Positions 51,136 to 63,300 of a stretch of 64,000 bases of DNA are shown here, one piece after another. Within the stretch, counting starts at the first letter, position 1, and each line of letters opens with the position of its first letter. The translations under genes and the position numbers were made by a program. Origin of the DNA: Petrolisthes cinctipes (Eukaryota > Arthropoda > Malacostraca > Decapoda > Porcellanidae); assembly GCA_033782935.1 (NCBI GenBank), contig JAWQEG010000004.1, positions 1,860,001-1,924,000 of the forward strand, written 5' to 3'. The notes under the pieces are model-generated. The model saw nothing but the letters and a program-made list of their open reading frames with translations. It made no database searches and was not told the origin of the DNA.

Positions 51136-52784
51136 AAAACATTCGAGCACTGAGTAGGCATGTACAGATCGCTTCTGGGACCCAAAAATATCGAATTTTC
51201 GGGTGTTTAGGGCCAGAATTTGAGATATAAACGGGTACAGAAGATGCATGCACATATCGACTTTTGGGCACCTAAAAGATCGATTTTCAGTATGTTTTTG
51301 GCCTGTATTTTGAAAATACTCTAACACGGAGTAGGCATGTACAGATCCCTTCTGGGACCTCGAAATATAGAATTTTCGGGTGCTTTGGGACTGAATTGTA
51401 AATATCGACTTCTTGGCACTTAAAAGATCGATTTTTAGCATGTTTTTAGCCTATATTTTGAAAATATTCTAGCACTGAGTAGGCATGTACAGATTGCTTC
51501 TGGGACCCCAAAATATTGAATTTTCGGTTGTTTTGAGCCTGAATGTGAGATATAATCGGATACAGAAGATACATGCACATATTGACTTTGGGCATCTAAA
51601 ATATCGATTTTCAGCATGTTTTGGGCTTGTATTTTGAAAATACTCTAACACTGAGTAGGCATGTACAGATTGCTTCTGGGACCCCAAAATATCGAATTTT
51701 CGGGTGTTTTGAGCCTGAATTTGAGATATAAAAGAGTATAGTAGATGCATACACTTATTGACTTTGGGCACCAAAAATTTCGATTTTCAGCATGTTTTGG
51801 GCCTTAATTTTTAAAATACTCTAACACGGAGTAGGCATGTACAGATCGCTTCTGGGACCCCAAAATATCGAATTTTCGGGTGTTTAGGGCCAGAATTTGA
51901 GATATAAACGGGTACAGAAGATGCATGCACATATCGACTTTTGGGCACCTAAAAGATCGATTTTCAGTATGTTTTTGGCCTGTATTTTGAAAATACTCTA
52001 ACACGGAGTAGGCATGTACAGATCGCTTCTGGGACCCCAAAATATCGAATTTTCGGGTGTTTTGGGCTTGAATTTCAGATATTGCCTTTACGCACCTAAA
52101 ATATCAATTTTTAACATGTTTTGAGCCTATAATTTGAAAATATTCTAGCACTGAGTAGGCATGTACAGATCGCTTGTGGGACCCCAAAATATCGAATTTT
52201 CGGGTGTTTTGAGCTTGAATTTGAGATATAAACGAGTACAGAAGATGCATGCACATATCGACTTTTGGGCACCTAAAATATCGGTTTTTTAGCATGTTTT
52301 GAGCCTATATTTTGAAAACATTCTAGCACTGAGTAGGCATGTACAGATCGCTTCTGGGACCCCTAAATATCGAATTTTCGGGTGCTTTGGGCCTTAATTT
52401 TAGATATCGACTTTTTGGCACCTAAAAGATCGATTTTTAGCATGTTTTGAGCCTATATTTTGAAAATATTCTAGCACTGAGTAGGCATGTACAGATCGCT
52501 TCTGGGACCCCAAAATATCGAATTTTCGGGTGTTTTGAGCCTGAATTTGAGATATAAACGAGTATAGAAGATGCATACACATATTGACTTTGGGCACCAA
52601 AAATATCGATTTTCAGCATGTTTTGGGCCTGAATTTTGAAAATACTCTAACACGGAGTAGGCATGTACAGATCGCTTCTGGGACCCCAAAATATCGAATT
52701 TTCGGGTGTTTTGGGCCTGAATTTGAGATATCGCCTTTACGCACCTAAAATATCGATTTTTAGCATGTTTTGAGCCTACATTTT
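51136..52784 (+). repeat. 1,649-bp tandem unit, copy 2
   Basis: Nearly identical to copy 1 up to about 52,710. It differs near 52,284, where TCGGTTTTTTAGCATG replaces TCGATTTTCAGCATG and shifts the offset to 1,650. A further difference is GCTTTACGCACC-type ending near 52,740, where copy 1 has TATGAACC. Confidence 0.87.
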
Positions 52785-54542
52785 GAAAATATTCTAGCAC
52801 TGAGTAGGCATGTACAGATTGCTTCTGGGACCCCAAAATATTGAATTTTCGGGTGTTTTGAGCCTGAATTTGGGATATAAACGGGTACAGAAGATGCATG
52901 CACATATTGACTTTTGGCATCTAAAATATCGATTTTCAGCATGTTTTAGGAATGTATTTTGAAAATACTCTAACACGGAGTAGGCATGTACAGATCGCTT
53001 CTGGGACCCCAAAATATCGAATTTTCGGGTGTTTTGAGCCTGAATTTGAGATATAAACGGGTACTGAAGGTGCATGCACATATCGACTTTTTGGCACCTA
53101 AAACATCGATTTTGGGCATGTTTTGGGCCTGTATTTTGAAAATACTCTAACACGGAGTAGGCATGTACAGATCGCTCCTGGGACCCCTAAATATCGAATT
53201 TTCGGGTGTTTTGGGCCTTAATTTGAGATATCGACTTTTAGGTACCTAAAATATCGATTTTTAGCATGTTTTTAGCCTATATTTTGAAAACATTCTAGCA
53301 CTGACTAGGCATGTACACATTGCTTTTGGGACCCCAAAATATTGAATTTTCGGGTGTTTAGGGCCAGAATTTGAGATATAATCGGGTACAGAAGATGCAG
53401 CCACATATCGACTTTTGGGCACCTAAAATATCGATTTTGAGCATGTTTTGAGCCTGTATTTTGAAAATACTCTAACACGGAAAAGGCATGTACAGATCAC
53501 TTTTGGGACCCCTAAATATCGAATTTCCGGGTGTTTTGGGCCTTAATTTGAGATATCGACTTTTTGGCACCTAAAATATCGATTTTTAGCATGTTTTTAG
53601 CCAATATTTTGAAAATATTCTAGCACTGAGTAGGCATGTACAGATTGCCTCTGGGACCCCAAAATATTGAATTTTAGGGTGTTTAGGGCCAGAATTTGAG
53701 ATAGAAACGGGTACAGAAAATGCATGCACATAGCGACTTTTGGGCACATACAAGATCGATTTTCAGTATGTTTTTGGCCTGTATTTTGAAAATACTCTAA
53801 CACGGAGTAGGCATGTACAGATCGCTTCTGGGACCCCTAAATATCGAATTTTCGGGTGTTTTGGGACTGAATTTGAGATATCGACTTTTTGGCACTTAAA
53901 AGATCGATTTTTAGCATGTTTTTAGCCAATATTTTGAAAATATTCTAGCACTGAGTAGGCATGTACAGATTGCTTCTGGGACCCCAACATATTGAATTTT
54001 CGGGTGTTTTGAGCCTGAATTTGAGATATAAACGGGTACAGAAGATACATGCACATATTGACTTTGGGCATCTAAAATATCGATTTTCAGCATGTTTTGG
54101 GCCTGAATTTTGAAAATACTCTAACACGGAGTAGGCATGTACAGATCGCTTCTGGGACCCCAAAATATCGAATTTTCGGGTGTTTAGGGCCAGAATTTGA
54201 TATATAAACGGGTACAGAAGATGCATGCACATATCGACTTTTTGGCACCTAAAAGATCGATTTTCAGTATGTTTTGAGCCTGTAATTTGAAAATACACTA
54301 ACACGGAGTAGGCATGTACAGATCGCTTCTGTGACCCCTAAATATCGAATTTTCGGGTGTTTTGCTACTGAATTTGAGATATCGACTTTTTGGCACCTAA
54401 AATATTGATTTTTAGCATGTTTTGAGCCTATATTTTGAAAAAATTCTAGCACTGAGTAGGCATGTACAGATCGCTACTGGGACCCAAAAATATCGAATTT
54501 TCGGGTGTTTCGAGCTTGAATTTGAGATATAAACGAGTATAG
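52785..54542 (+). repeat. Diverged satellite at the end of the forward array
   Basis: Monomers here carry many private substitutions, such as GACTAGGCATGTACACATTG, GATGCAGCCACATATCG, CGGAAAAGGCATG and GATCACTTTTGGGACC. I found no tandem near-identical partner. The stretch from about 52,720 instead resembles 20,480 onwards at about +32,240, and later at about +32,565, a change of 325 bp (177+148). Confidence 0.75.
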
Positions 54543-54632
54543 GCTACTTAGTGCTAGAATATTTTCAAAATATAGGCCCAAAACATGCTAAAAATCGATA
54601 TTTTAGGTGCCCAAAGTCGATATCTCAAATTC
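54370..54632. repeat. Imperfect inverted repeat spanning the orientation switch
   Basis: The left arm (54,370-54,459) and right arm (54,544-54,632) are reverse complements over about 90 bp, with five or six differences by eye. They are separated by about 84 bp. The arms are the same monomer segment, from GAATTTGAGATATCGAC through CTATATTTTGAAAA to the AGTAG box. The structure follows from joining two inverted arrays. It could extrude as a long hairpin in single-stranded DNA, which is inference. Confidence 0.8.
54536..54550. other. Orientation-switch junction between the two satellite arrays
   Basis: The left array runs to GAGATATAAACGAGTATAG (ending near 54,542), the point in a monomer where AAGATGC normally follows. 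The next bases, CTACTTAGTGCTAGAAT from 54,544, are the reverse complement of the monomer segment around ATTCTAGCACTAAGTAG. The switch therefore joins two different monomer phases in opposite orientation, with at most one or two ambiguous or untemplated bases (G at 54,543) and no inserted element. The break looks like simple end joining within satellite DNA. An assembly join between two satellite contigs cannot be excluded from sequence alone. Confidence 0.9.
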
Positions 54633-55209
54633 AGGCCCACAACACCCGAAAATTCGATATTTTGGGGTCCCAGAAGCGATCTGTACTTGCTTACGCCGTG
54701 TTAGAGTATTTTCAAAATACAGGCCCAAAACAAGCTGAAAATCGATATTTTAAGTGACCAAAGTCAACATGTGTATGCATCTTCTGCACCCGTTTATATC
54801 CCAAATTCAACCTCAAAACACCCGAAAATTCGATATTTTTGGGTCCCAGAGGCGATCTGTACATTCCTACTCAGATGCAGGCCCAAAACATGCTGAAAAT
54901 CGATATTTTAGGTGCCCAAAGTCAACATGTGTATGCATCTTCTGCACTCGTTTATATCTCAAATTCAACCTCAAAACACCCGAAAATTTGATAATTTTGG
55001 GTCCCAGAAGCGATCTGTACATGTCTAGTCAGTGCTAGAATGTTTTCAAAATATAGGCTCAAAACATGCTAAAAATCGATATTTTAAGTGTCCAAAGTCG
55101 ATATGTGGATGCATCTTCTGTACCCGTTTATATCTCAAATTCAGGCTCAAAATACCCGAAAATGCGATATTTTGGGGTCCAAGAAGTGATCTGTACATGC
55201 CTACTCAGT
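54544..55209 (-). repeat. Diverged satellite at the start of the inverted array
   Basis: This stretch contains irregular monomers, including one near 54,872 (CTACTCAGATGCAGGCCC) that has lost the TGCTAGAATATTTTCAAAAT segment. A similar shortened form occurs near 60,851. There is no near-identical tandem copy. It mirrors the diverged stretch on the other side of the junction. Confidence 0.75.
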
Positions 55210-57032
55210 GCTAGAATTGTTTCAAAATATAGGCTCAAAACATGCTAAAAATCGATATTTTAAGTGTCCAAAGTCGATATGTGCATGTATCATCTGTACC
55301 CGTTTATATCTCAAATTCAGGCTCAAAACACCCGAAAACTCGATATTTTGGGGTCCCAGAAGTGATCTGTACATGCCTACTTAGTGCTAGAATATTTTCA
55401 AAATATAGGCCCAAAACATGCTAAAAAACGATATTTTAGGTCCCCAAAGTCGATATCTCAAATTCAGGCCCAAAACATTCGAAAATTCGATATTTTGGGG
55501 TCCCAGAAGCGAACTGTACATGCCTACTCCGTGTTAGAGTATTTTCAAATTACAGGCTCAAAACATACTGAAAATCGATCTTTTAGGTGCCCAAAAGTCG
55601 ATATGTAAATGCATCTTCTGTACCCGTTTATATCCCAAATTTAACCTCAAAACACCCGAAAATTCGATATTTTTGGGTCCCAGAAGCGATCTGTACATGC
55701 CTACTGAGTGCTAGAATTTTTTCAAAATATAGGCCCAAAACATGCTAAAAATCGATATTTTAGGTGCCCAAAGTCGATATCTCAAATTCAGGACCAAAAC
55801 ACCCAAAAACTCGATATTTTGGGGTCCCAGAAGCGATCTGTACATGCCTACTCAGTGCTAGAATGTTTTCAAAATACAGGCCCAAAACATGCTAAAAATC
55901 GATATTTTAAGTGTCCAAAGTCGATATTTGCATGCATCTTCTGTACCCGTTTACATCTCAAATTCAGGCTCAAAACACCAGAAAATTCGGTATTTTTTGG
56001 TCCCAGAAGCGATCTGTACATCCCTACTCCTAGTTAGAATGTTTTCAAGATATAGACCCAAAACATGCTCAAAATCGATATTTTAGGTGCCCAAAGTCGA
56101 TATCTCAAATTCAGGCCAAAAACACCCAAAAATTCGATATTTTGGGGTCCCAGAAGCGATCTGTACATGCCTACTCCGTGTTAGAGTATTTTCAATATAC
56201 AGGCCCAAAACATCCTGAAAATCGATCTTTTAGGTGCCCAAAAGTCGATATGTGGATGCATTTTCTGTACCCGTTTATATCTCAAATTCAGGTTAAAAAC
56301 ACCCGAAAATTCGATATTTTTGGGTCCCAGAAGTGATCTGTACTTGCTTACTCCGTGTTAGAGTATTTTCAAAATACAGGCCAAAAACAAGCTGAAAATC
56401 GATATTTTAGGTGACCAAAGTCAACATGTGTATGCATCTTCTGCACCCGTTTATATCCCAAATTCAATCTCAAAACACCCTAAAATTCGATATTTTTGGG
56501 TCCCAGAAGCGATCTGTACATGCGTACTCAGCGCTAGAATTGTTTCAAAATATAGGCTCAAAACATTCTAAAAATCGATATTTTAAGTGTCCAAAGTCGA
56601 TATGTGAATGCATCATCTGTACCCGTTTATATCTCAAATTCAGGCTCAAAACACCCGAAAACTCGATATTTTGGGGTCCCAGAAATGATCTGTACATGCC
56701 TACTTAGTGCTAGAATATTTTCAAAATATAGGCCCAAAACATGCTAAAAATCGATATTTTAGGTGCCCAAAGTCGATATCTCAAATTCAGGCCCAAAACA
56801 TCCGAAAATTCGATATTTTGGGGTTCCAGAAGCGAACTGTACATGCCTACTCAGTGTTAGAGTATTTTCCAAATTCAGGCTCAAAACATACTGAAAATCG
56901 ATCTTTTAGGTGCCCAAAAGTCGATATGTAAATGCATCTTCTGTACCCGTTTATATCCCAAATTTAACCTCAAAACACCCGAAAATTCGATATTTTTGGG
57001 TCCCAGAAGCGATCTGTACATGCGTACTCAGC
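55210..57032 (-). repeat. 1,823-bp higher-order unit, copy 1
   Basis: Markers at +1,823 include TAAGTGTCCAAAGTCGATAT, TACTCCTAGTTAGAATG, GTCAACATGTGTATGCATC, ACTCAGCGCTAGAATTG and GGGGTTCCAGAAGCGAAC. A few substitutions lie in the first 450 bp (for example AGGTCCCCAAAG versus AGGTTCCCAAAG). The rest looks identical by eye. Confidence 0.88.
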
Positions 57033-58855
57033 GCTAGAATTGTTTCAAAATATAGGCTCAAAACATGCTAAAAATCGATATTTTAAGTGTCCAAAGTCGA
57101 TATGTGCATGTATCATCTGTACCCGTTTATATCTCAAATTCAGGCTCAAAACACCCGAAAACTCGATATTTTGGGGTCCCAGAAGTGATCTGTACATGCC
57201 TACTTAGTGCTAGAATATTTTCAAAATATAGGCCCAAAACATGCTAAAAAACGATATTTTAGGTTCCCAAAGTCGATATCTCAAATTCAGGCCCAAAACA
57301 TCCGAAAATTCGATATTTTGGGGTCCCAGAAGCGAACTGTACATGCCTACTCCGTGTTAGAGTATTTTCAAATTACAGGCTCATAACATACTGAAAATCG
57401 ATCTTTTAGGTGCCCAAAAGTCGATATGTAAATGCATCTTCTGTACCCGTTTATATCCCAATTTTAACCTCAAAACACCCGAAAATTCGATATTTTTGGG
57501 TCCCAGAAGCGATCTGTACATGCCTACTGAGTGCTAGAATTTTTTCAAAATATAGGCCCAAAACATGCTAAAAATCGATATTTTAGGTGCCCAAAGTCGA
57601 TATCTCAAATTCAGGACCAAAACACCCAAAAACTCGATATTTTGGGGTCCCAGAAGCGATCTGTACATGCCTACTCAGTGCTAGAATGTTTTCAAAATAC
57701 AGGCCCAAAACATGCTAAAAATCGATATTTTAAGTGTCCAAAGTCGATATTTGCATGCATCTTCTGTACCCGTTTACATCTCAAATTCAGGCTCAAAACA
57801 CCAGAAAATTCGGTATTTTTTGGTCCCAGAAGCGATCTGTACATCCCTACTCCTAGTTAGAATGTTTTCAAGATATAGACCCAAAACATGCTCAAAATCG
57901 ATATTTTAGGTGCCCAAAGTCGATATCTCAAATTCAGGCCAAAAACACCCAAAAATTCGATATTTTGGGGTCCCAGAAGCGATCTGTACATGCCTACTCC
58001 GTGTTAGAGTATTTTCAATATACAGGCCCAAAACATCCTGAAAATCGATCTTTTAGGTGCCCAAAAGTCGATATGTGGATGCATTTTCTGTACCCGTTTA
58101 TATCTCAAATTCAGGTTAAAAACACCCGAAAATTCGATATTTTTGGGTCCCAGAAGTGATCTGTACTTGCTTACTCCGTGTTAGAGTATTTTCAAAATAC
58201 AGGCCAAAAACAAGCTGAAAATCGATATTTTAGGTGACCAAAGTCAACATGTGTATGCATCTTCTGCACCCGTTTATATCCCAAATTCAATCTCAAAACA
58301 CCCTAAAATTCGATATTTTTGGGTCCCAGAAGCGATCTGTACATGCGTACTCAGCGCTAGAATTGTTTCAAAATATAGGCTCAAAACATTCTAAAAATCG
58401 ATATTTTAAGTGTCCAAAGTCGATATGTGAATGCATCATCTGTACCCGTTTATATCTCAAATTCAGGCTCAAAACACCCGAAAACTCGATATTTTGGGGT
58501 CCCAGAAATGATCTGTACATGCCTACTTAGTGCTAGAATATTTTCAAAATATAGGCCCAAAACATGCTAAAAATCGATATTTTAGGTGCCCAAAGTCGAT
58601 ATCTCAAATTCAGGCCCAAAACATCCGAAAATTCGATATTTTGGGGTTCCAGAAGCGAACTGTACATGCCTACTCAGTGTTAGAGTATTTTCCAAATTCA
58701 GGCTCAAAACATACTGAAAATCGATCTTTTAGGTGCCCAAAAGTCGATATGTAAATGCATCTTCTGTACCCGTTTATATCCCAAATTTAACCTCAAAACA
58801 CCCGAAAATTCGATATTTTTGGGTCCCAGAAGCGATCTGTACATGCGTACTCAGC
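57033..58855 (-). repeat. 1,823-bp higher-order unit, copy 2
   Basis: This copy follows copy 1 directly. It starts at the GCGCTAGAATTGTTTC segment and runs to the next occurrence of the same segment. Confidence 0.88.
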
Positions 58856-60300
58856 GCTAGAATTGTTTCAAAATATAGGCTCAAAACATGCTAAAAATCG
58901 ATATTTTAAGTGTCCAAAGTCGATATGTGAATGCATCATCTGTACCCGTTTATATCTCAAATTCAGGCTCAAAACACCCGAAAACTCGATATTTTGGGGT
59001 CCCAGAAATGATCTGTACATGCCTACTGAGTGCTAGAATTTTTTCAAAATATAGGCATAAAACATGCTAAAAATCGATATTTTAGGTGCCCAAAGTCGAT
59101 ATCTCAAATTCAGGACCAAAACACCCAAAAACTCGATATTTTGGGGTCCCAGAAGCGATCTGTACATGCCTACTCAGTGCTAGAATGTTTTCAAAATACA
59201 GGCCCAAAACATGCTAAAAATCGATATTTTAAGTGTCCAAAGTCGATATTTGCATGCATCTTCTGTACCCGTTTACATCTCAAATTCAGGCTCAAAACAC
59301 CAAAAAATTCGGTATTTTTTGGTCCCAGAAGCGATCTGTACATCCCTACTCCTAGTTAGAATGTTTTCAAGATATAGACCCAAAACATGCTCAAAATCGA
59401 TATTTTAGGTGCCCAAAGTCGATATCTCAAATTCAGGCCAAAAACACCCAAAAATTCGATATTTTGGGGTCCCAGAAGCGATCTGTACATGCCTACTCCG
59501 TGTTAGAGTATTTTCAATATACAGGCCCAAAACATCCTGAAAATCGATCTTTTAGGTGCCCAAAAGTCGATATGTGGATGCATTTTCTGTACCCGTTTAT
59601 ATCTCAAATTCAGGTTAAAAACACCCGAAAATTCGATATTTTTGGGTCCCAGAAGCGATCTGTACTTGCTTACTCCGTGTTAGAGTATTTTCAAAATACA
59701 GGCCAAAAACAAGCTGAAAATCGATATTTTAGGTGACCAAAGTCAACATGTGTATGCATCTTCTGCACCCGTTTATATCCCAAATTCAATCTCAAAACAC
59801 CCTAAAATTCGATATTTTTGGGTCCCAGAAGCGATCTGTACATGCGTACTCAGCGCTAGAATTGTTTCAAAATATAGGCTCAAAACATTCTAAAAATCGA
59901 TATTTTAAGTGTCCAAAGTCGATATGTGAATGCATCATCTGTACCCGTTTATATCTCAAATTCAGGCTCAAAACACCCGAAAACTCGATATTTTGGGGTC
60001 CCAGAAATGATCTGTACATGCCTACTTAGTGCTAGAATATTTTCAAAATATAGGCCCAAAACATGCTAAAAATCGATATTTTAGGTGCCCAAAGTCGATA
60101 TCTCAAATTCAGGCCCAAAACATCCGAAAATTCGATATTTTGGGGTTCCAGAAGCGAACTGTACATGCCTACTCAGTGTTAGAGTATTTTCCAAATTCAG
60201 GCTCAAAACATACTGAAAATCGATCTTTTAGGTGCCCAAAAGTCGATATGTAAATGCATCTTCTGTACCCGTTTATATCCCAAATTTAACCTCAAAACAC
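58856..60300 (-). repeat. Third copy of the inverted higher-order unit, shortened to a 1,499-bp register
   Basis: From about 59,020 this matches 57,520 onwards at +1,499 rather than 1,823. The 324-bp difference equals one 176-bp plus one 148-bp monomer. The splice lies near 59,010, where CCCAGAAATGATCTG is followed by ACTGAGTGCTAGAATT. A few substitutions mark it (CAAAAAATTCGG near 59,300; AGAAGCGATCTGTACTTGC near 59,650). Confidence 0.87.
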
Positions 60301-63300
60301 ACGAAAATTCGATATTTTTGGGTCCCAGAAGCGATCTGTACATGCCTACTCAGTGCTAGAATTTTTTCAAAATATAGGCTCAAAACATGCTAAAAATCGA
60401 TATTTTAAGTGTCCAAAGTCGATATGTGCATGCATCATCTGTACCCGTTTATATCTCAATTTCTACCTCAAAACACCCGAAAATTCGATATTTTGGGGTC
60501 CCAGAAGTGATCTGTACATGCCTACTTAGTGCTAAAATATTTTCAAAATATAGACCCAAAACATGCTAAAAATCGATATTTTAGGTGCCCAAAGTCGATA
60601 TCTCAAATTCAGGCCCAAAACACCCTAAAATTCGATATTTTGGGGTCCCAGAAGCGAACTTTACATGCCTACTCCGTGTTAGAGTATTTTCAAAAAACAG
60701 GCCCAAAACATACTGAAAATCGATCTTTTAGGTGCCCAAACGTCGATATGTGCATGCATCTCCTGTACCCGTTTATATCTCAAATTCAGGCTCAAAACAC
60801 CTGAAAATTTGATATTTTGGGGTCCCAGAAGCGATCTGTACATGCTTACTCAGATGAAGGCCCAAAACATGCTAAAAATCGATATTTTAGGTACTCAAAT
60901 TAAACATGTGTATGCATCTTCTGCACTTGTTTATATCTCAAATTCAACCTCAAAACACCCGAAAATTCGATAATTTTGAGTTCCAGAAGCGATCTGTACA
61001 TGTCTAGTCAGTGCTAGAATGTTTTCAAAATACAGGCCCAAAACATGCTGAAAATCAATATTTTAGGTGCCCAAAGTCAATATGTGCATGCATCTTCTGT
61101 ACCCGTTTATATCTCAAATTCAGGCTCAAAACACCCGAAACTTCGATATTTTGGGGTCCCAGAAGCGATCTGTACATGCCTACTCAGTGCTAGAATATTT
61201 TCAAAATATAGGCCCAAAAAAAGCTAAAAATCGATATTTTAGGTGCCCAAAGTCGATATCTCAAATTCAGGTCCAAAACACCCAAAAACTCGATATTTTT
61301 GGGGTCCCAGAAGCGATCTGTACATCCCTACTCCTAGTTAGAATGTTTTCAAGATACAGACCCAAAACATGCTCAAAATCGATATTTTAGGTGCCCAAAA
61401 GTCGATATGTGCATGCATCTTCTGTACCCGTTTATATCTCAAATTCAGGCTCAAAACGCCCGAAAAATCGATATTTTGGGGTCCCAGAAGCGATCTGTAC
61501 ATGCCTACTCAGTGCTAGAATATTTTCAAAATATAGGCCCAAAACATGCTCAAAATCGATATTTTAAGTGCCCAAAGTCGATATCTCAAATTCAGGACAC
61601 AAACACCCAAAAATTCGATATTTTGTGGTCCCAGAAGCAATCTGTACATGCCTTTTCGGTGTTAAAGTATTTTCAAAATACAGGCCCAAAACATACTGAA
61701 AATCGATCTTTTAGGAGCCCAAAAGCCAATATGTGGATGCATCTTCTGTACACGTTTATATCTCAAATTCAGGCTCAAAACACCCGAAAATTCGATATTT
61801 TGGGGTCCCAGAAGCGATCTGTACTTGTTTACTCCGTGCTAGAGTATTTTCAAAATACAGGCCCAAAACAAGCTGAAAATCGATATTTTAGGTGACCAAA
61901 GTCAACATGTGTATGCATCTTCTGCACCCGTTTATATACCAAATTCAACCTCATAACACCCGAAAATTCGATATTTTTGGGTCCCGGAAGCGATCTGTAC
62001 ATGCCTACTCAGTGCTAGAATTGTTTCAAAATATAGGCTCAAAACATGCTAAAAATCGATATATTAAGTGTCCAAAGTCGATATGTGCATGCATCATCTG
62101 TACCCGTTTATATCTCAAATTCAGGCTCAAAACACCCGAAAATTCTATATTTTGGGGTCCCAGAAGTGATCTGTACTTGCCTACTTAGTGCTAGAATATT
62201 TTCAAAATATAGGCCCAAAACATGCTAAAATCGATATTTTAGGTCACCAAAGTCGATATCTCAAATTCAGGCCCAAAACCCATGAAAATTCGATATTTTG
62301 GAGTCCCAGAAGCGATTTGTACATGCTTACTCCGTGTTAGAGTATTTTCAAAATACAGGCTCAAAACATACTGAAAATCGATGTTTTAGGTGCCCAAAAG
62401 TCGATATGTAAATGCATCTTCTGTACCCGTTTATATCCTAAATTTAACCTCAAAACACCCGAAAATTCGATAATTTTGGGTCCCAGAAGCGATCTGTACA
62501 TGCCTACTGAGTGCTAGAATTTTTTCAAATTATAGGCTCAAAACATGCTAAAAATCGATATTTTAAGTGCCCAAAGTCGATATGTGCATGCGTCTTCTGT
62601 ACCCGTTTATATCTCAAATTCAGGCTCAAAACACCCGAAAATTCGATATTTTTGGGTCCCAGAAGCGATCTGTACATGCCTACTCCTAGTTAGAGTATTT
62701 AAAAAAAAAGGCCCAAAACATGCTGAAAATCGATATTTTAGGTGCCCAAAGTCAATATGTGCATGCATCTTCTGTACCCGTTTATATCTCAAATTCTGGC
62801 TCAAAACACCCGAAAATTCGATATTTTGGGATCCCAGAAGCGATCTGTACATGCCTACTCAGTGCTAGAATATTTTCAAAATATAGGCCCAAAACATGCT
62901 AAAAATCGATATTTTAGGTGCCCAAAGTCGATATCTCAAATTCAGGCCAAAAACACCCAAAAACTCGATATTTTGGGGTCCCAGAAGCTATCTGTACATG
63001 CCTACTTCGTGTTAGAGTATTTTCAAAATACAGGCCCAAAACATACTGAAAATCGATCTTTTAGGTGCCCAAACGTCGATATGTGCATGCATCTTCTGTA
63101 CCCGTTTATATCTCAAATTCAGGCTCAAAACACCCGAAAATTCGATATTTTGGGGTCCCAGAAGCGATCTGTACATGCCTACTCCGTGTTAGAGTATTTT
63201 CAAAATACAGGCCCAAAACATACTGAAAATCGATCTTTTAGGTGCCCAAAGTCGATATCTCAAATTCAGGTCCAAAATACCCCAAAACTCGATATTTTTG

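Larger units (their letters stand above)
1..54542 (+). repeat. Satellite array, forward orientation
   Basis: Continuous head-to-tail satellite monomers. Each monomer shows, in order, the words CGATTTT, GCATGTTTT, GCCT, TATTTTGAAAATA, GAGTAGGCATGTACAGAT, CTTCTGGGACC, AAAATAT, GAATTTTCGGGTG, CTGAATTTGAGATAT, and in long monomers ACGGGTACAGAAGATGCATG, then CACCTAAAA. The strand given is arbitrary and means that these words read on the plus strand. Three length classes (about 176, 177 and 148 bp) are combined into higher-order repeats that differ along the array. I found no interruption by non-satellite DNA. The organisation is typical of centromeric or other heterochromatic satellites in eukaryotes; the chromosomal position is inferred, not shown. 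Confidence 0.97.
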
